A stretch of DNA of 64,000 nt from contig NZ_JOEE01000006.1 of the NCBI RefSeq assembly GCF_000720925.1, forward strand, positions 203,607 through 267,606, in the 5' to 3' direction. This stretch comes from Phycicoccus jejuensis (GTDB lineage Bacteria; Actinomycetota; Actinomycetes; Actinomycetales; Dermatophilaceae). A program made the position numbers and the translations under genes. Below, in pieces: positions 43,779 to 52,699 of this stretch; the stretch's first letter is position 1; each line of letters begins with the position of its first letter. Under the pieces are notes generated by a model, which saw only the letters and a program-made list of their open reading frames with translations, did no database searches and was not told the DNA's origin.

Positions 43779-44674
43779 GCCGCCACCTCCTCGCGGGCGG
43801 CGCCGGCCGTGAGCTCGAGGAACATCTCCTCGAGCCCGCGCTCGTCGCCGGCGCGCAGCTCGCGCAGCGCCACTCCGGCGCCCAGGGCGACCCGCCCGAC
43901 GGTGTCGGCGTCGGTCTCGGCGACGAGCCCGCCGGTGGCCGACGGCGAGACGGCCACGCCGGCCGCCCGCAGCGCCTCGGCGAGGGCCGCGTCGTCGACC
44001 GAGCGCGCCACCGTGCCCGTGCCCGAGAGCAGCTCGTCGGTCGTGCCGGCGGCGACGACCCGTCCGTTGCCGATGACGACGAGGTCGTCGGCGACGCGCT
44101 CGATCTCGTTGAGCAGGTGCGAGCTGAGCAGCACCGTGCCGCCGCGCGCGGCGTACCCGCGCAGGACGTCGCGCATCCAGCGGATGCCGGCGGGGTCGAG
44201 GCCGTTGGCGGGCTCGTCGAGGACGAGGACCTCGGGGTCCCCGAGCAGGGCGTGGGCGAGGCCGAGCCGCTGGCGCATCCCGAGCGAGTAGTTGCGCACC
44301 CGGCGCAGGGACTCCTTCTCGGTGAGGCCGACGACGTCGAGCATCTCGTCGACGCGGCGGCGGTCGACGCCGGTGAGGATCGCGCCGAGCGTCAGCACCT
44401 CGCGGCCGGTGCGGCCCGCGTGCTGCGCCGAGGCGTCGAGGAGGAGGCCGACGTGGCGGCCGGGGGTCGGCAGGGCGGCGTACGGGCGGCCGAGGACGGT
44501 CGCGGTGCCGCTGCTCGCCGGGGTGAGACCGGCGACGACGCGCATCGCCGTCGTCTTGCCCGCGCCGTTGGGGCCGAGGAAGCCGGTGACCCGGCCGGGG
44601 CGCGCCGAGAACGACACGTCGTCGAGGGCGGTGAAGGCGCCGTAGCGCTTCGTGAGGTGGTCCACGGTGATCAT
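43775..44674 (-). CDS. ABC-2 type transporter ATP-binding protein
   Basis: A 299-residue ATPase for the downstream permease. Walker A is FLGPNGAGKTT, the signature is YSLGMRQRLGLAHALLG, Walker B is VLVLDEPANGLDP, and the H-loop is LLSSHLLNEIE. A C-terminal extension of about 80 residues with a DrrA-like pattern (GVALRELRAGDERGLEEMFL) follows. The pair probably exports a drug, peptide or lipid. ATG 44674 (ITVDHLTKRYG) fits the family start; an in-frame codon upstream would only add an Arg/Pro-rich leader. Confidence 0.9.
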   Translation of the reverse strand: MITVDHLTKRYGAFTALDDVSFSARPGRVTGFLGPNGAGKTTAMRVVAGLTPASSGTATVLGRPYAALPTPGRHVGLLLDASAQHAGRTGREVLTLGAILTGVDRRRVDEMLDVVGLTEKESLRRVRNYSLGMRQRLGLAHALLGDPEVLVLDEPANGLDPAGIRWMRDVLRGYAARGGTVLLSSHLLNEIERVADDLVVIGNGRVVAAGTTDELLSGTGTVARSVDDAALAEALRAAGVAVSPSATGGLVAETDADTVGRVALGAGVALRELRAGDERGLEEMFLELTAGAAREEVAA

Positions 44675-44712
44675 GGGGACGACCCTTCCGCGCGCGGCCG
44701 GCCGCGGCCATG

Positions 44713-44735
44713 GGGGTCGGGCCCGATCCGACCCC
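44713..44735. terminator. Stem-loop between antiporter and ABC genes
   Basis: GGGGTCGG (44713-44720) pairs with CCGACCCC (44728-44735) around seven bases, 3' of the minus-strand antiporter gene. Confidence 0.45.
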
Positions 44736-44792
44736 GAGACCACCCCTGAGCCGACCCCGGGGTCCGCCCGGCGACGCCCCGGGGGCGCCGGC

Positions 44793-46337
44793 TCAGCCCT
44801 CGGCCCAGCCGGCGAGGCGGCCGCCCCGGCTCACGGCGTGCAGGCGCTCCTCGACCCGGGCGCGCACCGCGGTCGGGGTGATGACGAGCAGCTGGTCGTC
44901 GTGCCGCAGCACGTCGCCGTCCTTGGGGACGAACGAGGCGTCGTCGCGGACGACGAGCGCGACGTTGGCCCCGGCGGGCAGCCGCAGCTCGAAGACGCGC
45001 ACGCCGGCGAGGCGCGACGCGGGGCCGATGTCGATCTCGAGCATCTCGGCCCCGAGGTCGGTGAGCGGCGTGGCCTCGACGGCGAGGTCGACGCGGTGGT
45101 GCAGCGCCCCCACCCCGAGCCGGCGCGCGACCCACGGCAGCGTCGGCGCCTGGATGATCGTGAAGACGACGACGAGGACGAAGACGAGGTCGAACATCCA
45201 CTCGACCCCCGGCGTCCCCATCGTCACGGGGACGGTGGCGAGGACGACGGGGACCGCGCCGCGCAGGCCGGCCCACGAGAGGAAGGCCTGGACGCGCCAC
45301 GGGATGCCGAAGGGCGTGACCGACACGAGGACCGAGAGGGGCCTCCCGAGGAGCAGGACCGCCGCCCCGACGACGAGGGCAGGCACGAGCTGCTCGGCGA
45401 ACCCGCTCGGGCTGGCGAGCAGCCCCAGGAGCACGAAGAGCCCGATCTGGGCGAGCCAGCCGATGGCCGTCGCGAACCCGGTGACGGCGGGGCGGTGGGG
45501 CATCGGCAGGTTGCCGAGGACGAGCGCCGCGAGGTAGCAGGCGATGAAGCCCGAGGTGTGGATGCTGTCGGCGGCGGCGTAGGCGAGCACCGCGACGGCG
45601 AGGACACCGATCGCGAAGAGCGCCGACGACGTCGTGGCGACCAGCCGCATGACGCGCGCACCCAGCCAGCCCACGCCGAGCCCGACGACGGCGCCCCCGG
45701 CGAGCTCGAGGCCGGCGACGAGGAGCAGGTGCCACCACGGCTCGGGCTCGGCGCCCGGCGTCAGCTGCGCCGCGAGCGCCGTGACGAGGAGGACGACGGG
45801 CGCGTCGTTGAAGCCCGACTCGGCCTCGAGCATCCCGGAGATCTGCCGGGGCAGCGGGACGCGACGCAGCACCGAGAACACGGCGGCGGCATCGGTCGAG
45901 GCGGTGACGGCACCGATGAGCAGCGAGACCTCCCACGACCACCCGAGCACCCCGCGCGTCATGCCGGCGACGACGATGACGCTGACGAAGACGCCGACGG
46001 TCGACAGGGCGATGGCGGGGGCGACCGACCGGCGGATGCCGGACCACTGCGTCGTGATGCCGCCCTCGACGAGGATGAGGACGAGCGCGGCGTAGCCGAG
46101 GACCTGGGTCAGCTCCTCGGAGTCGTAGCGGATGCCGAGGCCGTTCTCGCCGAGGGCGAGCCCGATCGCCAGGTAGACGAGGAGCGATGGCAGGCCCGAG
46201 CGCAGCGAGAGCCGGACGGCGGCGACCGCGACGACGAGGACGACGCTGCCGACGAGCAGGACGCGCGAGAGGTCGTCGACCGTGAACCCCGTGGGCGCGA
46301 CGGCCTCCGCGAGCAGCGTCGACCACGCCTGCGTCAC
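44793..46337 (-). CDS. K+(Na+)/H+ antiporter, CPA1 family with TrkA-C domain
   Basis: A 514-residue transporter of the CvrA/NhaP2 kind. Twelve or so membrane helices carry the CPA1 landmarks TASTDAAAVFSVLRR and AESGFNDAPVVLLVTALAAQ (the ND pair for ion binding). The C-terminus is a TrkA-C/RCK-like domain (GPASRLAGVRVFELRLPAGA, VLRHDDQLLVITP) that would sense a nucleotide or ligand. It exchanges cytoplasmic K+ or Na+ for protons. The start is GTG at 46337. It is divergent from the penicillin acylase gene across a 47-base gap. Confidence 0.9.
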   Translation of the reverse strand: MTQAWSTLLAEAVAPTGFTVDDLSRVLLVGSVVLVVAVAAVRLSLRSGLPSLLVYLAIGLALGENGLGIRYDSEELTQVLGYAALVLILVEGGITTQWSGIRRSVAPAIALSTVGVFVSVIVVAGMTRGVLGWSWEVSLLIGAVTASTDAAAVFSVLRRVPLPRQISGMLEAESGFNDAPVVLLVTALAAQLTPGAEPEPWWHLLLVAGLELAGGAVVGLGVGWLGARVMRLVATTSSALFAIGVLAVAVLAYAAADSIHTSGFIACYLAALVLGNLPMPHRPAVTGFATAIGWLAQIGLFVLLGLLASPSGFAEQLVPALVVGAAVLLLGRPLSVLVSVTPFGIPWRVQAFLSWAGLRGAVPVVLATVPVTMGTPGVEWMFDLVFVLVVVFTIIQAPTLPWVARRLGVGALHHRVDLAVEATPLTDLGAEMLEIDIGPASRLAGVRVFELRLPAGANVALVVRDDASFVPKDGDVLRHDDQLLVITPTAVRARVEERLHAVSRGGRLAGWAEG

Positions 46338-46372
46338 GGGGGACCGTCCTCGTCTCGTGGGGGGAGGTGTCC

Positions 46373-46378
46373 TAGTCT
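46373..46378 (+). promoter_or_regulatory. -10 box of the penicillin acylase gene
   Basis: TAGTCT ends six bases before the GTG start, indicating a leaderless transcript in the short divergent gap. Confidence 0.5.
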
Positions 46379-46384
46379 CGCAGG

Positions 46385-49000
46385 GTGAGTCGCCTCGTCG
46401 TCGCCCGCCGGGTCCTGGTGGGACTCCTCGCCGTCATCGTCGTCGTCGCGGTGGTCGCCGGCGTGCTCGTCGTGACCGCGCTGCGCAGCTCGCTGCCGAC
46501 GCACTCCGGCGAGGCGACCCTCCCGGGCCTCTCGGCCGCCGTCACCGTCAAGCGCGACGACAGCGGCGTGCCGCACATCTACGGCGACTCGGTCACCGAC
46601 CTCGCCCGCGCGCAGGGGTACGTCCACGCGCAGGAACGCTTCTTCGAGATGGACCTGCGCCGGCACATCACCGCCGGACGGCTCGCCGAGCTCGTCGGCC
46701 CGGGCGGCGTCCAGACCGACAAGGTGATCCGGACGATGGGGTGGCGCCGCATCGCCGAGGAGGAGCTGCCGACCCTCGAGCCCGAGACCCGTCAGGTGCT
46801 CCAGGCGTACGCCGACGGCGTCAACCGCTACCTGCGGGGTCGCAGCCCCGGCGACGTCTCCGCCGAGTACACGGTCCTCGGCCTGCAGAACCCGCTCGGC
46901 GACATCGAGGAGTGGACGCCCGTCGACAGCCTCGCGTGGCTCAAGGCGATGGCCTGGGACCTGCGCGGCGACTACTCCGACGAGCTCGCGCGCGCCCGCC
47001 TCACCGGCCGGGTCTCGCGCGCGCAGATCGCCGACATCTACCCGACCTACGACGCGGAGGCGCACCCGCCGATCCTCTCGACCGACGAGTGGTCGCCGGG
47101 CGCCACCTCCTCGGCCCCGGCCGCCGCCTCGGCGCCGGACGAGACGACCGGCCCGCGCGCGCGGGCGGCCTACGCGCAGGTCGAGAAGGCGCTGCACGCC
47201 GTCCCGCAGCTCGTCGGCCGCGGCGAGGGGGTCGGCTCGAACTCGTGGGTGGTCTCCGGCGCGAGGACGGCCAGCGGCAAGCCGCTGCTCGCCAACGACC
47301 CGCACCTCGGCGTCAGCCAGCCCGGCATCTGGATCCAGAACAGCCTCTCGTGCCGCACCGTCGGCCCCGAGTGCCCCCTCGACGTCTCGGGCTTCTCGTT
47401 CGCCGGCGTGCCGGGTGTCGTCATCGGCCACAACGGACGGATCGCGTGGGGCTTCACCAACCTCGGGCCCGACGTCACCGACTTCTACCTCGAGCGCGTC
47501 GTCGGCCAGACCTACCTGCGCGACGGCGACTGGGAGCCGGTGACCACCCGCGAGGAGACGATCAAGGTCGCCGGCCACGCGGACCAGCGGATCACCGTCC
47601 GCGCGACCGCGCACGGGCCGATCATGTCCGACGTGCTCGCCTCCGCCCGTGACGCCGGCAGCCGGGCGCCGACCGCGGCCGAGGGCGACGAGAACCAGGA
47701 CTACGCGGTCTCGCTCGCCTGGACGGGGCTGCAGCCCGGCAAGACCGCGGACGCCATCCTCGGGTTCAACCTCGCGTCGAACTTCGACGAGTTCCGCACC
47801 GCGGCACGCTCGTTCGCCGTCCCCGCGCAGAACCTCGTCTACGCCGACACCGACGGGCACATCGGGTACCAGGCCCCGGGGCTCGTGCCGATCCGCCGCG
47901 CGGCGGTCGCGAAGAGCCCGCCCGGCTACTGGCCGGCGCCCGGGTGGGACTCCTCGTACGACTGGAAGGGCTACGTGTCCTTCGACGACCTCCCGTGGGT
48001 GCTCGACCCCGAGGACGGCGTGGTCGTCGCCGCCAACCAGGAGGTGACGAGCAGCCGCACGCCGTTCCTCACGACCGAGTGGGACCACGGCTTCCGGTCC
48101 ACCCGCATCGCCCAGCGCCTCGAGAAGCTGGAGAAGGCGACGCCGGCCGACATGGCGTCCGTGCAGATGGACGACGAGGACCTCTTCGCGCGGACCCTCG
48201 TCCCGGCGCTGCTCAAGGTGCCGCTCGAGGTGCGCGAGGGCGAGACCGGCGAGCAGGACCTGCTCGACTTCACCGAGGGCGCCCGGGACCTGCTGCGCGA
48301 CTGGGACTACTCGACCCCCGCCTCCGACTCCGACGCCTCCTCGGCGGCGGCGTACTACAACGCGGTGTGGCGCAACCTCTGCGAGCTGACGTTCGACGAC
48401 GAGCTGCCCGCCGACATGAAGTCCGACGGCGGCGCCCGCTGGCGCGCGGCCGTGACGCGCCTGCTCGAGGACCCCGACAACGCCTGGTGGGACAACCGGC
48501 TCACGCCGAACATCACCGAGGGGCGCGACGAGATCCTGCGCCAGGCCCTCGTCGAGGCGCGCCTGGAGCTGACGACCGAGCTCGGCAAGGACCCCCAGGG
48601 CTGGGACTGGGGCAAGCTGCACCGGTTGACCCTCCAGCACCGCGTCCTCGGCGGCGACGCCGTGCCGGGACCGGTGCGCTGGCTGTTCAACGAGGGGCCC
48701 TACGACATGCCCGGCGGCTCGGCCATCGTCAACGCCAACGGCTGGAGCACCAGCGAGGGCTACCGGGTCAACTGGGCGCCGTCGATGCGGATGGTCGTCG
48801 ACCTCTCCGACCTCGACCGCTCGACGTGGGTCAACCAGACCGGCGTGAGCGGCCACGTCCTCGACGACCACTACGCCGACCAGGTCGGCGACTGGGTCGC
48901 CGGCCGTCAGCGCGCCTGGCCGTTCACGGCGGGCGCGGTCGACGCGACCGACCCGGACGTGCTCACCCTGCGCCCGGACAGCGCACCGAGCGGTCCCTGA
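46385..49000 (+). CDS. Penicillin acylase family N-terminal nucleophile hydrolase
   Basis: An 871-residue exported hydrolase. A basic N-terminus and a single hydrophobic segment (VGLLAVIVVVAVVAGVLVVT type) act as signal or anchor. The alpha-chain region has SGVPHIYGDSVTDLARAQGY and VHAQERFFEMDLRRHITAGR. The precursor should cut itself to free Ser285 of GVGSNSWVVSG as the N-terminal nucleophile of the beta chain; GKPLLANDPHLGVSQPGIW follows. Relatives cleave amide bonds in penicillins, acyl-homoserine lactones or wall peptides; which of these applies here is open. The GTG start is leaderless. It converges with the cyclo-ligase gene. Confidence 0.92.
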   Translation: MSRLVVARRVLVGLLAVIVVVAVVAGVLVVTALRSSLPTHSGEATLPGLSAAVTVKRDDSGVPHIYGDSVTDLARAQGYVHAQERFFEMDLRRHITAGRLAELVGPGGVQTDKVIRTMGWRRIAEEELPTLEPETRQVLQAYADGVNRYLRGRSPGDVSAEYTVLGLQNPLGDIEEWTPVDSLAWLKAMAWDLRGDYSDELARARLTGRVSRAQIADIYPTYDAEAHPPILSTDEWSPGATSSAPAAASAPDETTGPRARAAYAQVEKALHAVPQLVGRGEGVGSNSWVVSGARTASGKPLLANDPHLGVSQPGIWIQNSLSCRTVGPECPLDVSGFSFAGVPGVVIGHNGRIAWGFTNLGPDVTDFYLERVVGQTYLRDGDWEPVTTREETIKVAGHADQRITVRATAHGPIMSDVLASARDAGSRAPTAAEGDENQDYAVSLAWTGLQPGKTADAILGFNLASNFDEFRTAARSFAVPAQNLVYADTDGHIGYQAPGLVPIRRAAVAKSPPGYWPAPGWDSSYDWKGYVSFDDLPWVLDPEDGVVVAANQEVTSSRTPFLTTEWDHGFRSTRIAQRLEKLEKATPADMASVQMDDEDLFARTLVPALLKVPLEVREGETGEQDLLDFTEGARDLLRDWDYSTPASDSDASSAAAYYNAVWRNLCELTFDDELPADMKSDGGARWRAAVTRLLEDPDNAWWDNRLTPNITEGRDEILRQALVEARLELTTELGKDPQGWDWGKLHRLTLQHRVLGGDAVPGPVRWLFNEGPYDMPGGSAIVNANGWSTSEGYRVNWAPSMRMVVDLSDLDRSTWVNQTGVSGHVLDDHYADQVGDWVAGRQRAWPFTAGAVDATDPDVLTLRPDSAPSGP

Positions 49001-49015
49001 CCGCGACCTCCGGTC

Positions 49016-49585
49016 TCAGCGGTCGAGCACCTCGTCCCGCAGGACGGTCAGCCCGTCGGCGGTGAGGACCGCGTCGACGGGCACGTCGTGCTCCTCGCGG
49101 GGCAGCGGCACGTCGTCGAGCTCGCCCGGGTGGAGGAGGACGACGACGGGCACCCCCGCGCGCCGGCGGGGGAGCGCCTTGTCGTAGCAGCCGCCGCCCT
49201 GCCCCATCCGCGTGCCGTCGGCGTCGACGGTGAGGCCGGGGGCGAGCACGAGGTCGGCGCGCGCGGGGGTGTCGAGGCCGAGGCGGACCGCCGCCGGGTC
49301 GACGAGGTCGTGCCAGTCGAGGTCGAGGTCGGCGAGGGTGTCGGGGACGAGCACCCGCGCGCCGCGCGCCACGAGGGCGTCGTTGAGGGCGGCGGTCGGC
49401 GGCTCGCCGGGCACCGACTCGTACGAGAGCACGACCGCGCCGGACCCGAGCCCGAGCCGGTCGAGGAGCTCAACGACGCCGCGCGCGAGGGCCGCGGCGT
49501 CGGCCTCGACGGAGCGCTCCGCGGCGATCGTGCGGCGGCGGGCGCGCAGCTCCTTCCGGCGCACGGACTTCGGGCTCTGCGGCAT
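49016..49585 (-). CDS. 5-formyltetrahydrofolate cyclo-ligase
   Basis: A 189-residue cytosolic enzyme that uses ATP to turn 5-formyl-THF into 5,10-methenyl-THF, returning storage folate to one-carbon metabolism. Signatures are the N-terminal basic SVRRKELRARRRTI, DLVLAPGLTVDADGTRMGQG and GGCYDKALPRRRAGVPVVVL. ATG 49585 is chosen over ATG 49594 because a minus-strand TACGAT -10 box lies exactly seven bases upstream, placing the transcription start on it. This promoter overlaps the divergent one for the UGPase gene. Confidence 0.92.
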   Translation of the reverse strand: MPQSPKSVRRKELRARRRTIAAERSVEADAAALARGVVELLDRLGLGSGAVVLSYESVPGEPPTAALNDALVARGARVLVPDTLADLDLDWHDLVDPAAVRLGLDTPARADLVLAPGLTVDADGTRMGQGGGCYDKALPRRRAGVPVVVLLHPGELDDVPLPREEHDVPVDAVLTADGLTVLRDEVLDR

Positions 49586-49592
49586 GTCCGGC

Positions 49593-49602
49593 ATCGTAGG
49601 GT
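49593..49602. promoter_or_regulatory. Overlapping divergent -10 boxes
   Basis: The plus-strand box TAGGGT (49597-49602) precedes ATG 49610 by seven bases. The minus-strand box TACGAT (49598-49593) precedes ATG 49585 by seven bases. They share the base pairs at 49597-49598, so the two promoters cannot be open at the same time. Confidence 0.6.
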
Positions 49603-49609
49603 GGGCGCC

Positions 49610-50992
49610 ATGACCAGCGAAGCCCTCCGGGCCGCGACGGCCAGGATGCGCAAGGCCGGGGTCGACGAGCTCGCCGTCCGCGTCTTCGCCCGCTACCACG
49701 AGCAGCTCGCCGACGACGTGACGGGGACGATCCCCGAGTCGAGCGTCGACCCGCTGCCGGACCCGCCGTCGCTCGAGGACCTCGACCTGACGCCGGAGGC
49801 CGTGCGCGAGGCGCTGGCCGGCACCGTCGTCGTCAAGCTCAACGGCGGCCTCGGCACGGGCATGGGCATCCAGGGCCCGAAGTCGGCGCTCGAGGTGCGC
49901 GAGGGGCGGACCTTCCTCGACGTCATCGCCGAGCAGGTCCTGGCGCTGCGGCGCGAGCAGGACGTCGAGGTCCCGCTCCTGCTCATGAACTCCTTCCGCA
50001 CCCGCGACGCCTCGCTCGAGATCCTCCGGCGGCACCCGGGGCTCGAGGTCGACGGGCTGCCGCTCGACTTCCTCCAGAGCAAGGAGCCCAAGCTCCGCGC
50101 CGACGACCTCTTCCCGGTCGACCACCCCGCCGACCCCGAGCTCGAGTGGTGCCCGCCCGGCCACGGCGACGTCTTCGTCGCGCTGCGCACGACCGGCCTG
50201 CTCGCCGAGCTGCGGCGGCGCGGCTTCCGCCACCTCTTCCTCTCCAACGCCGACAACCTCGGGGCCACGTGCGATGGCGCGGTCCCGGCGTGGATGGCGG
50301 CCGAGGGCATCCCCTACGTCGCGGAGATGAGCGCGCGCACCGTCAACGACCGCAAGGGCGGCCAGCTGGTGGTCCGCCACACCGACGGCCGTCTCGTGCT
50401 GCGCGACTCGGCCGCCGTGGCCCCGGGGGAGGACGAGTACTTCCAGGACCTCGAGCGCCACCGCTGGTTCCACACGAACAACCTCTGGATCGACCTCGAG
50501 GTGCTCACCGAGCGGCTCGACGAGCACGACGGCGTCCTCGGCCTGCCGATCATCGTCAACCGCAAGACCGTCGACCCCACGGACCCCTCGTCCACGCCGG
50601 TCGTCCAGGTCGAGTCGGCGATGGGCGCCGCCGTCGAGCTCTTCGACGGCGCGCGCGCGATCGCGGTGCCCCGCAGCCGCTTCCGGCCGGTCAAGACGAC
50701 CAACGAGCTGCTGCTCATCCGCAGCGACCTCTACCGGCTCGCCACCGACGGCACGGTCGAGGCGGCCACCGACCGTCCCGACCCGTTCGTCGACCTCGGC
50801 CCCGCGTACAAGCTGGTCGACGACTTCGAGGCCCGGTTCCCGTCCGGCGCACCGTCGCTGCGCGAGTGCACGAGCCTGCGGGTCGAGGCCGACATCACCT
50901 TCGGGGCCGACGTCGTGTGCGTGGGCGACGTGCACCTGTCCGGCGAGGACCGGCACGTCCCGGACGGCGCCCACCTCGGACCGGAGGCCTGA
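49610..50992 (+). CDS. UTP-glucose-1-phosphate uridylyltransferase, UDPGP (eukaryotic-type) family
   Basis: A 460-residue cytosolic enzyme that makes UDP-glucose from UTP and glucose 1-phosphate. The nucleotide-binding loop VVVKLNGGLGTGMGIQGPKS is that of the eukaryotic UGP/UDPGP family, not of bacterial GalU. Other landmarks are VPLLLMNSFRTRDASLEILR, HLFLSNADNLGATCDGAVPA, HTNNLWIDLEVL and SRFRPVKTTNELLLIRSDLY. It occupies the galU place at the head of the moeA-rimJ-glpR cluster. The start is leaderless. The moeA start overlaps its stop, so they are coupled. Confidence 0.92.
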   Translation: MTSEALRAATARMRKAGVDELAVRVFARYHEQLADDVTGTIPESSVDPLPDPPSLEDLDLTPEAVREALAGTVVVKLNGGLGTGMGIQGPKSALEVREGRTFLDVIAEQVLALRREQDVEVPLLLMNSFRTRDASLEILRRHPGLEVDGLPLDFLQSKEPKLRADDLFPVDHPADPELEWCPPGHGDVFVALRTTGLLAELRRRGFRHLFLSNADNLGATCDGAVPAWMAAEGIPYVAEMSARTVNDRKGGQLVVRHTDGRLVLRDSAAVAPGEDEYFQDLERHRWFHTNNLWIDLEVLTERLDEHDGVLGLPIIVNRKTVDPTDPSSTPVVQVESAMGAAVELFDGARAIAVPRSRFRPVKTTNELLLIRSDLYRLATDGTVEAATDRPDPFVDLGPAYKLVDDFEARFPSGAPSLRECTSLRVEADITFGADVVCVGDVHLSGEDRHVPDGAHLGPEA

Positions 50993-52212
50993 TGCGCACC
51001 GTCGCCGAGCACCGCGCGGTCGTCCTCTCGCTCGTCGAGCCGCTGCCGGCCGAGCGCGTCGCCGTCGGGTCCGCCCTCGGCCGTGTCCTCGCCGAGGACG
51101 CCGTCGCGGCCGTCGACCTCCCCGGCTTCGACAACTCGGCGATGGACGGGTACGCCGTCCGCGCCGCCGACCTCGCCGGCGCCGGCGAGGAGACCCCGGT
51201 CGTCCTGCCCGTCGACGGCGACGTCGCCGCCGGCGACACCGCACGGCACGTCCTCGCCCCGGGGCACGCGCTGCGCATCATGACCGGCGCCCCGCTGCCC
51301 GAGGGCGCCGACGCCGTCGTGGCCGTCGAGATGACCGACGGTGGCGCGCACCGGGTCTCGGTGCGCCTGGAGCCCGAGGTCGGCCGCCACCTGCGCCACC
51401 GCGGGGAGGACGTGCGCACGGGCACCGTCGTGCTGACCGCCGGGACGCGGCTCGGGCCCGGCCACGTCGCGCTCGCCGCGGCGTCCAACGTCGCCGAGGT
51501 CGTCGTGCGCCGCCGTCCGCGCGTCACCGTCGTCTCGACCGGCGACGAGCTCGTGCCCGTCGGCGGTCACCTCGAGCACGGGCAGATCGTCGACTCCAAC
51601 CACCTGATGCTCCGCGCCCTCGTCGAGGCGGCCGGGGCCGAGGTGGCGGCCGGTGTCCACCTGCGCGACGAGGCCGACGCCGTCCGCGCCTTCCTCGCGG
51701 CGCCCGACGGCGACCCCGACCTCGTCATCACGACCGGCGGCGTCTCGATGGGCGTCTACGACACCGTCAAGGAGGTGCTGACCGCCGACGGCGGGGTCGA
51801 GTTCACCAAGGTCGCGATGCGCCCGGGGATGCCGCAGGGCTGCGGCCGGGTCACCGCCAGCGGCCTGCCCGTCGTCACCCTGCCGGGCAACCCGGTCAGC
51901 TCCTTCGTCTCCTTCCACGTGTTCGTCCTGCCCGCGCTGCGCCGCCTGGCCGGGCTCGACCCCGACGACGACGGATCCTTCGAGGCCGTCGCCGGCGCCT
52001 CTTGGTCGGCCGCCCCCGGCCGCACGGAGATGACGCGCGTCGTCGAGCGCGACGGCGTGGTCGTCCCCTCGGGCGGCCAGGGCTCGCACGTGCTCGGCGC
52101 GCTGGCCGGTGCCACCGCCCTGGCGGTCGTCCCCGCCGACGTCGCGACGGTCGAGGAGGGGCAGGCGCTCCGCTGCCTCCCGCTGCTGGGGCATCATCGG
52201 GGCTGTGGCTGA
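50992..52212 (+). CDS. moeA: MoeA / gephyrin-like protein (Glp)
   Basis: A 406-residue MoeA-family protein. MoeA inserts molybdate into molybdopterin. In this genomic setting (UGPase-moeA-rimJ-glpR) the corynebacterial homologue is Glp, a gephyrin-like partner of the FtsZ divisome. Motifs are DLPGFDNSAMDGYAVRAADL, ALRIMTGAPLPEGADAVVAV, STGDELVPVGGHLEHGQIVD, TTGGVSMGVYDTVKEVL and TLPGNPVSSFVSFHVFVLPA. Catalytic-type residues are present, so an enzyme role is possible too. Both roles may apply, since moaC and mog follow directly. The ATG overlaps the UGPase stop (TGATG). Confidence 0.92.
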   Translation: MRTVAEHRAVVLSLVEPLPAERVAVGSALGRVLAEDAVAAVDLPGFDNSAMDGYAVRAADLAGAGEETPVVLPVDGDVAAGDTARHVLAPGHALRIMTGAPLPEGADAVVAVEMTDGGAHRVSVRLEPEVGRHLRHRGEDVRTGTVVLTAGTRLGPGHVALAAASNVAEVVVRRRPRVTVVSTGDELVPVGGHLEHGQIVDSNHLMLRALVEAAGAEVAAGVHLRDEADAVRAFLAAPDGDPDLVITTGGVSMGVYDTVKEVLTADGGVEFTKVAMRPGMPQGCGRVTASGLPVVTLPGNPVSSFVSFHVFVLPALRRLAGLDPDDDGSFEAVAGASWSAAPGRTEMTRVVERDGVVVPSGGQGSHVLGALAGATALAVVPADVATVEEGQALRCLPLLGHHRGCG

Positions 52213-52699
52213 CCCCCAGCGCCCGGTGAGCGGGCTGACCCACGTCCGGACCGACGGCACGGCGCACATGGTCGACGTCTCGGCCAAGGCCGTCACGGCC
52301 CGTCGCGCCGAGGCCCGCGGACGGGTGCTGCTCTCGGCGGCGGCCGTCGCGGCGCTGCGCGACGGCACGGTCCCCAAGGGCGACGCCCTCGCGGTCGCGC
52401 GGATCGCCGGCATCCAGGCGGTCAAGCGCACCCCGGAGCTCGTGCCGCTGGCGCACCCGGTCGCCGTCCACGCCGTCGAGGTCGACCTCGACGTCGTCGA
52501 CGACGGCGTCGAGATCCGCGCGGAGGCGCGCACGGCGGACCGCACCGGCATCGAGATGGAGGCGCTGACCGCCGTCACCGTCGCCGCGCTCGGCCTCGTC
52601 GACATGGTCAAGGCCGTCGACAAGCACGCGCGCATCACCGACGTCCGGGTCACCGCCAAGTCCGGTGGGCGCTCGGGCGACTGGGAGGAGGGCCGATGA
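52205..52699 (+). CDS. moaC: Cyclic pyranopterin monophosphate synthase MoaC
   Basis: A 164-residue enzyme that turns the 3',8-cyclo-GTP product of MoaA into cyclic pyranopterin monophosphate in molybdenum cofactor synthesis. Signatures are MVDVSAKAVTARRAEARGRV, KGDALAVARIAGIQAVKRTP, LAHPVAVHAVEVDLDV and the active-site LTAVTVAALGLVDMVKAVDK. GTG 52205 overlaps the moeA end by eight bases. The mog gene overlaps by four. No moaA or moaE is in the window. Confidence 0.96.
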   Translation: MADPQRPVSGLTHVRTDGTAHMVDVSAKAVTARRAEARGRVLLSAAAVAALRDGTVPKGDALAVARIAGIQAVKRTPELVPLAHPVAVHAVEVDLDVVDDGVEIRAEARTADRTGIEMEALTAVTVAALGLVDMVKAVDKHARITDVRVTAKSGGRSGDWEEGR

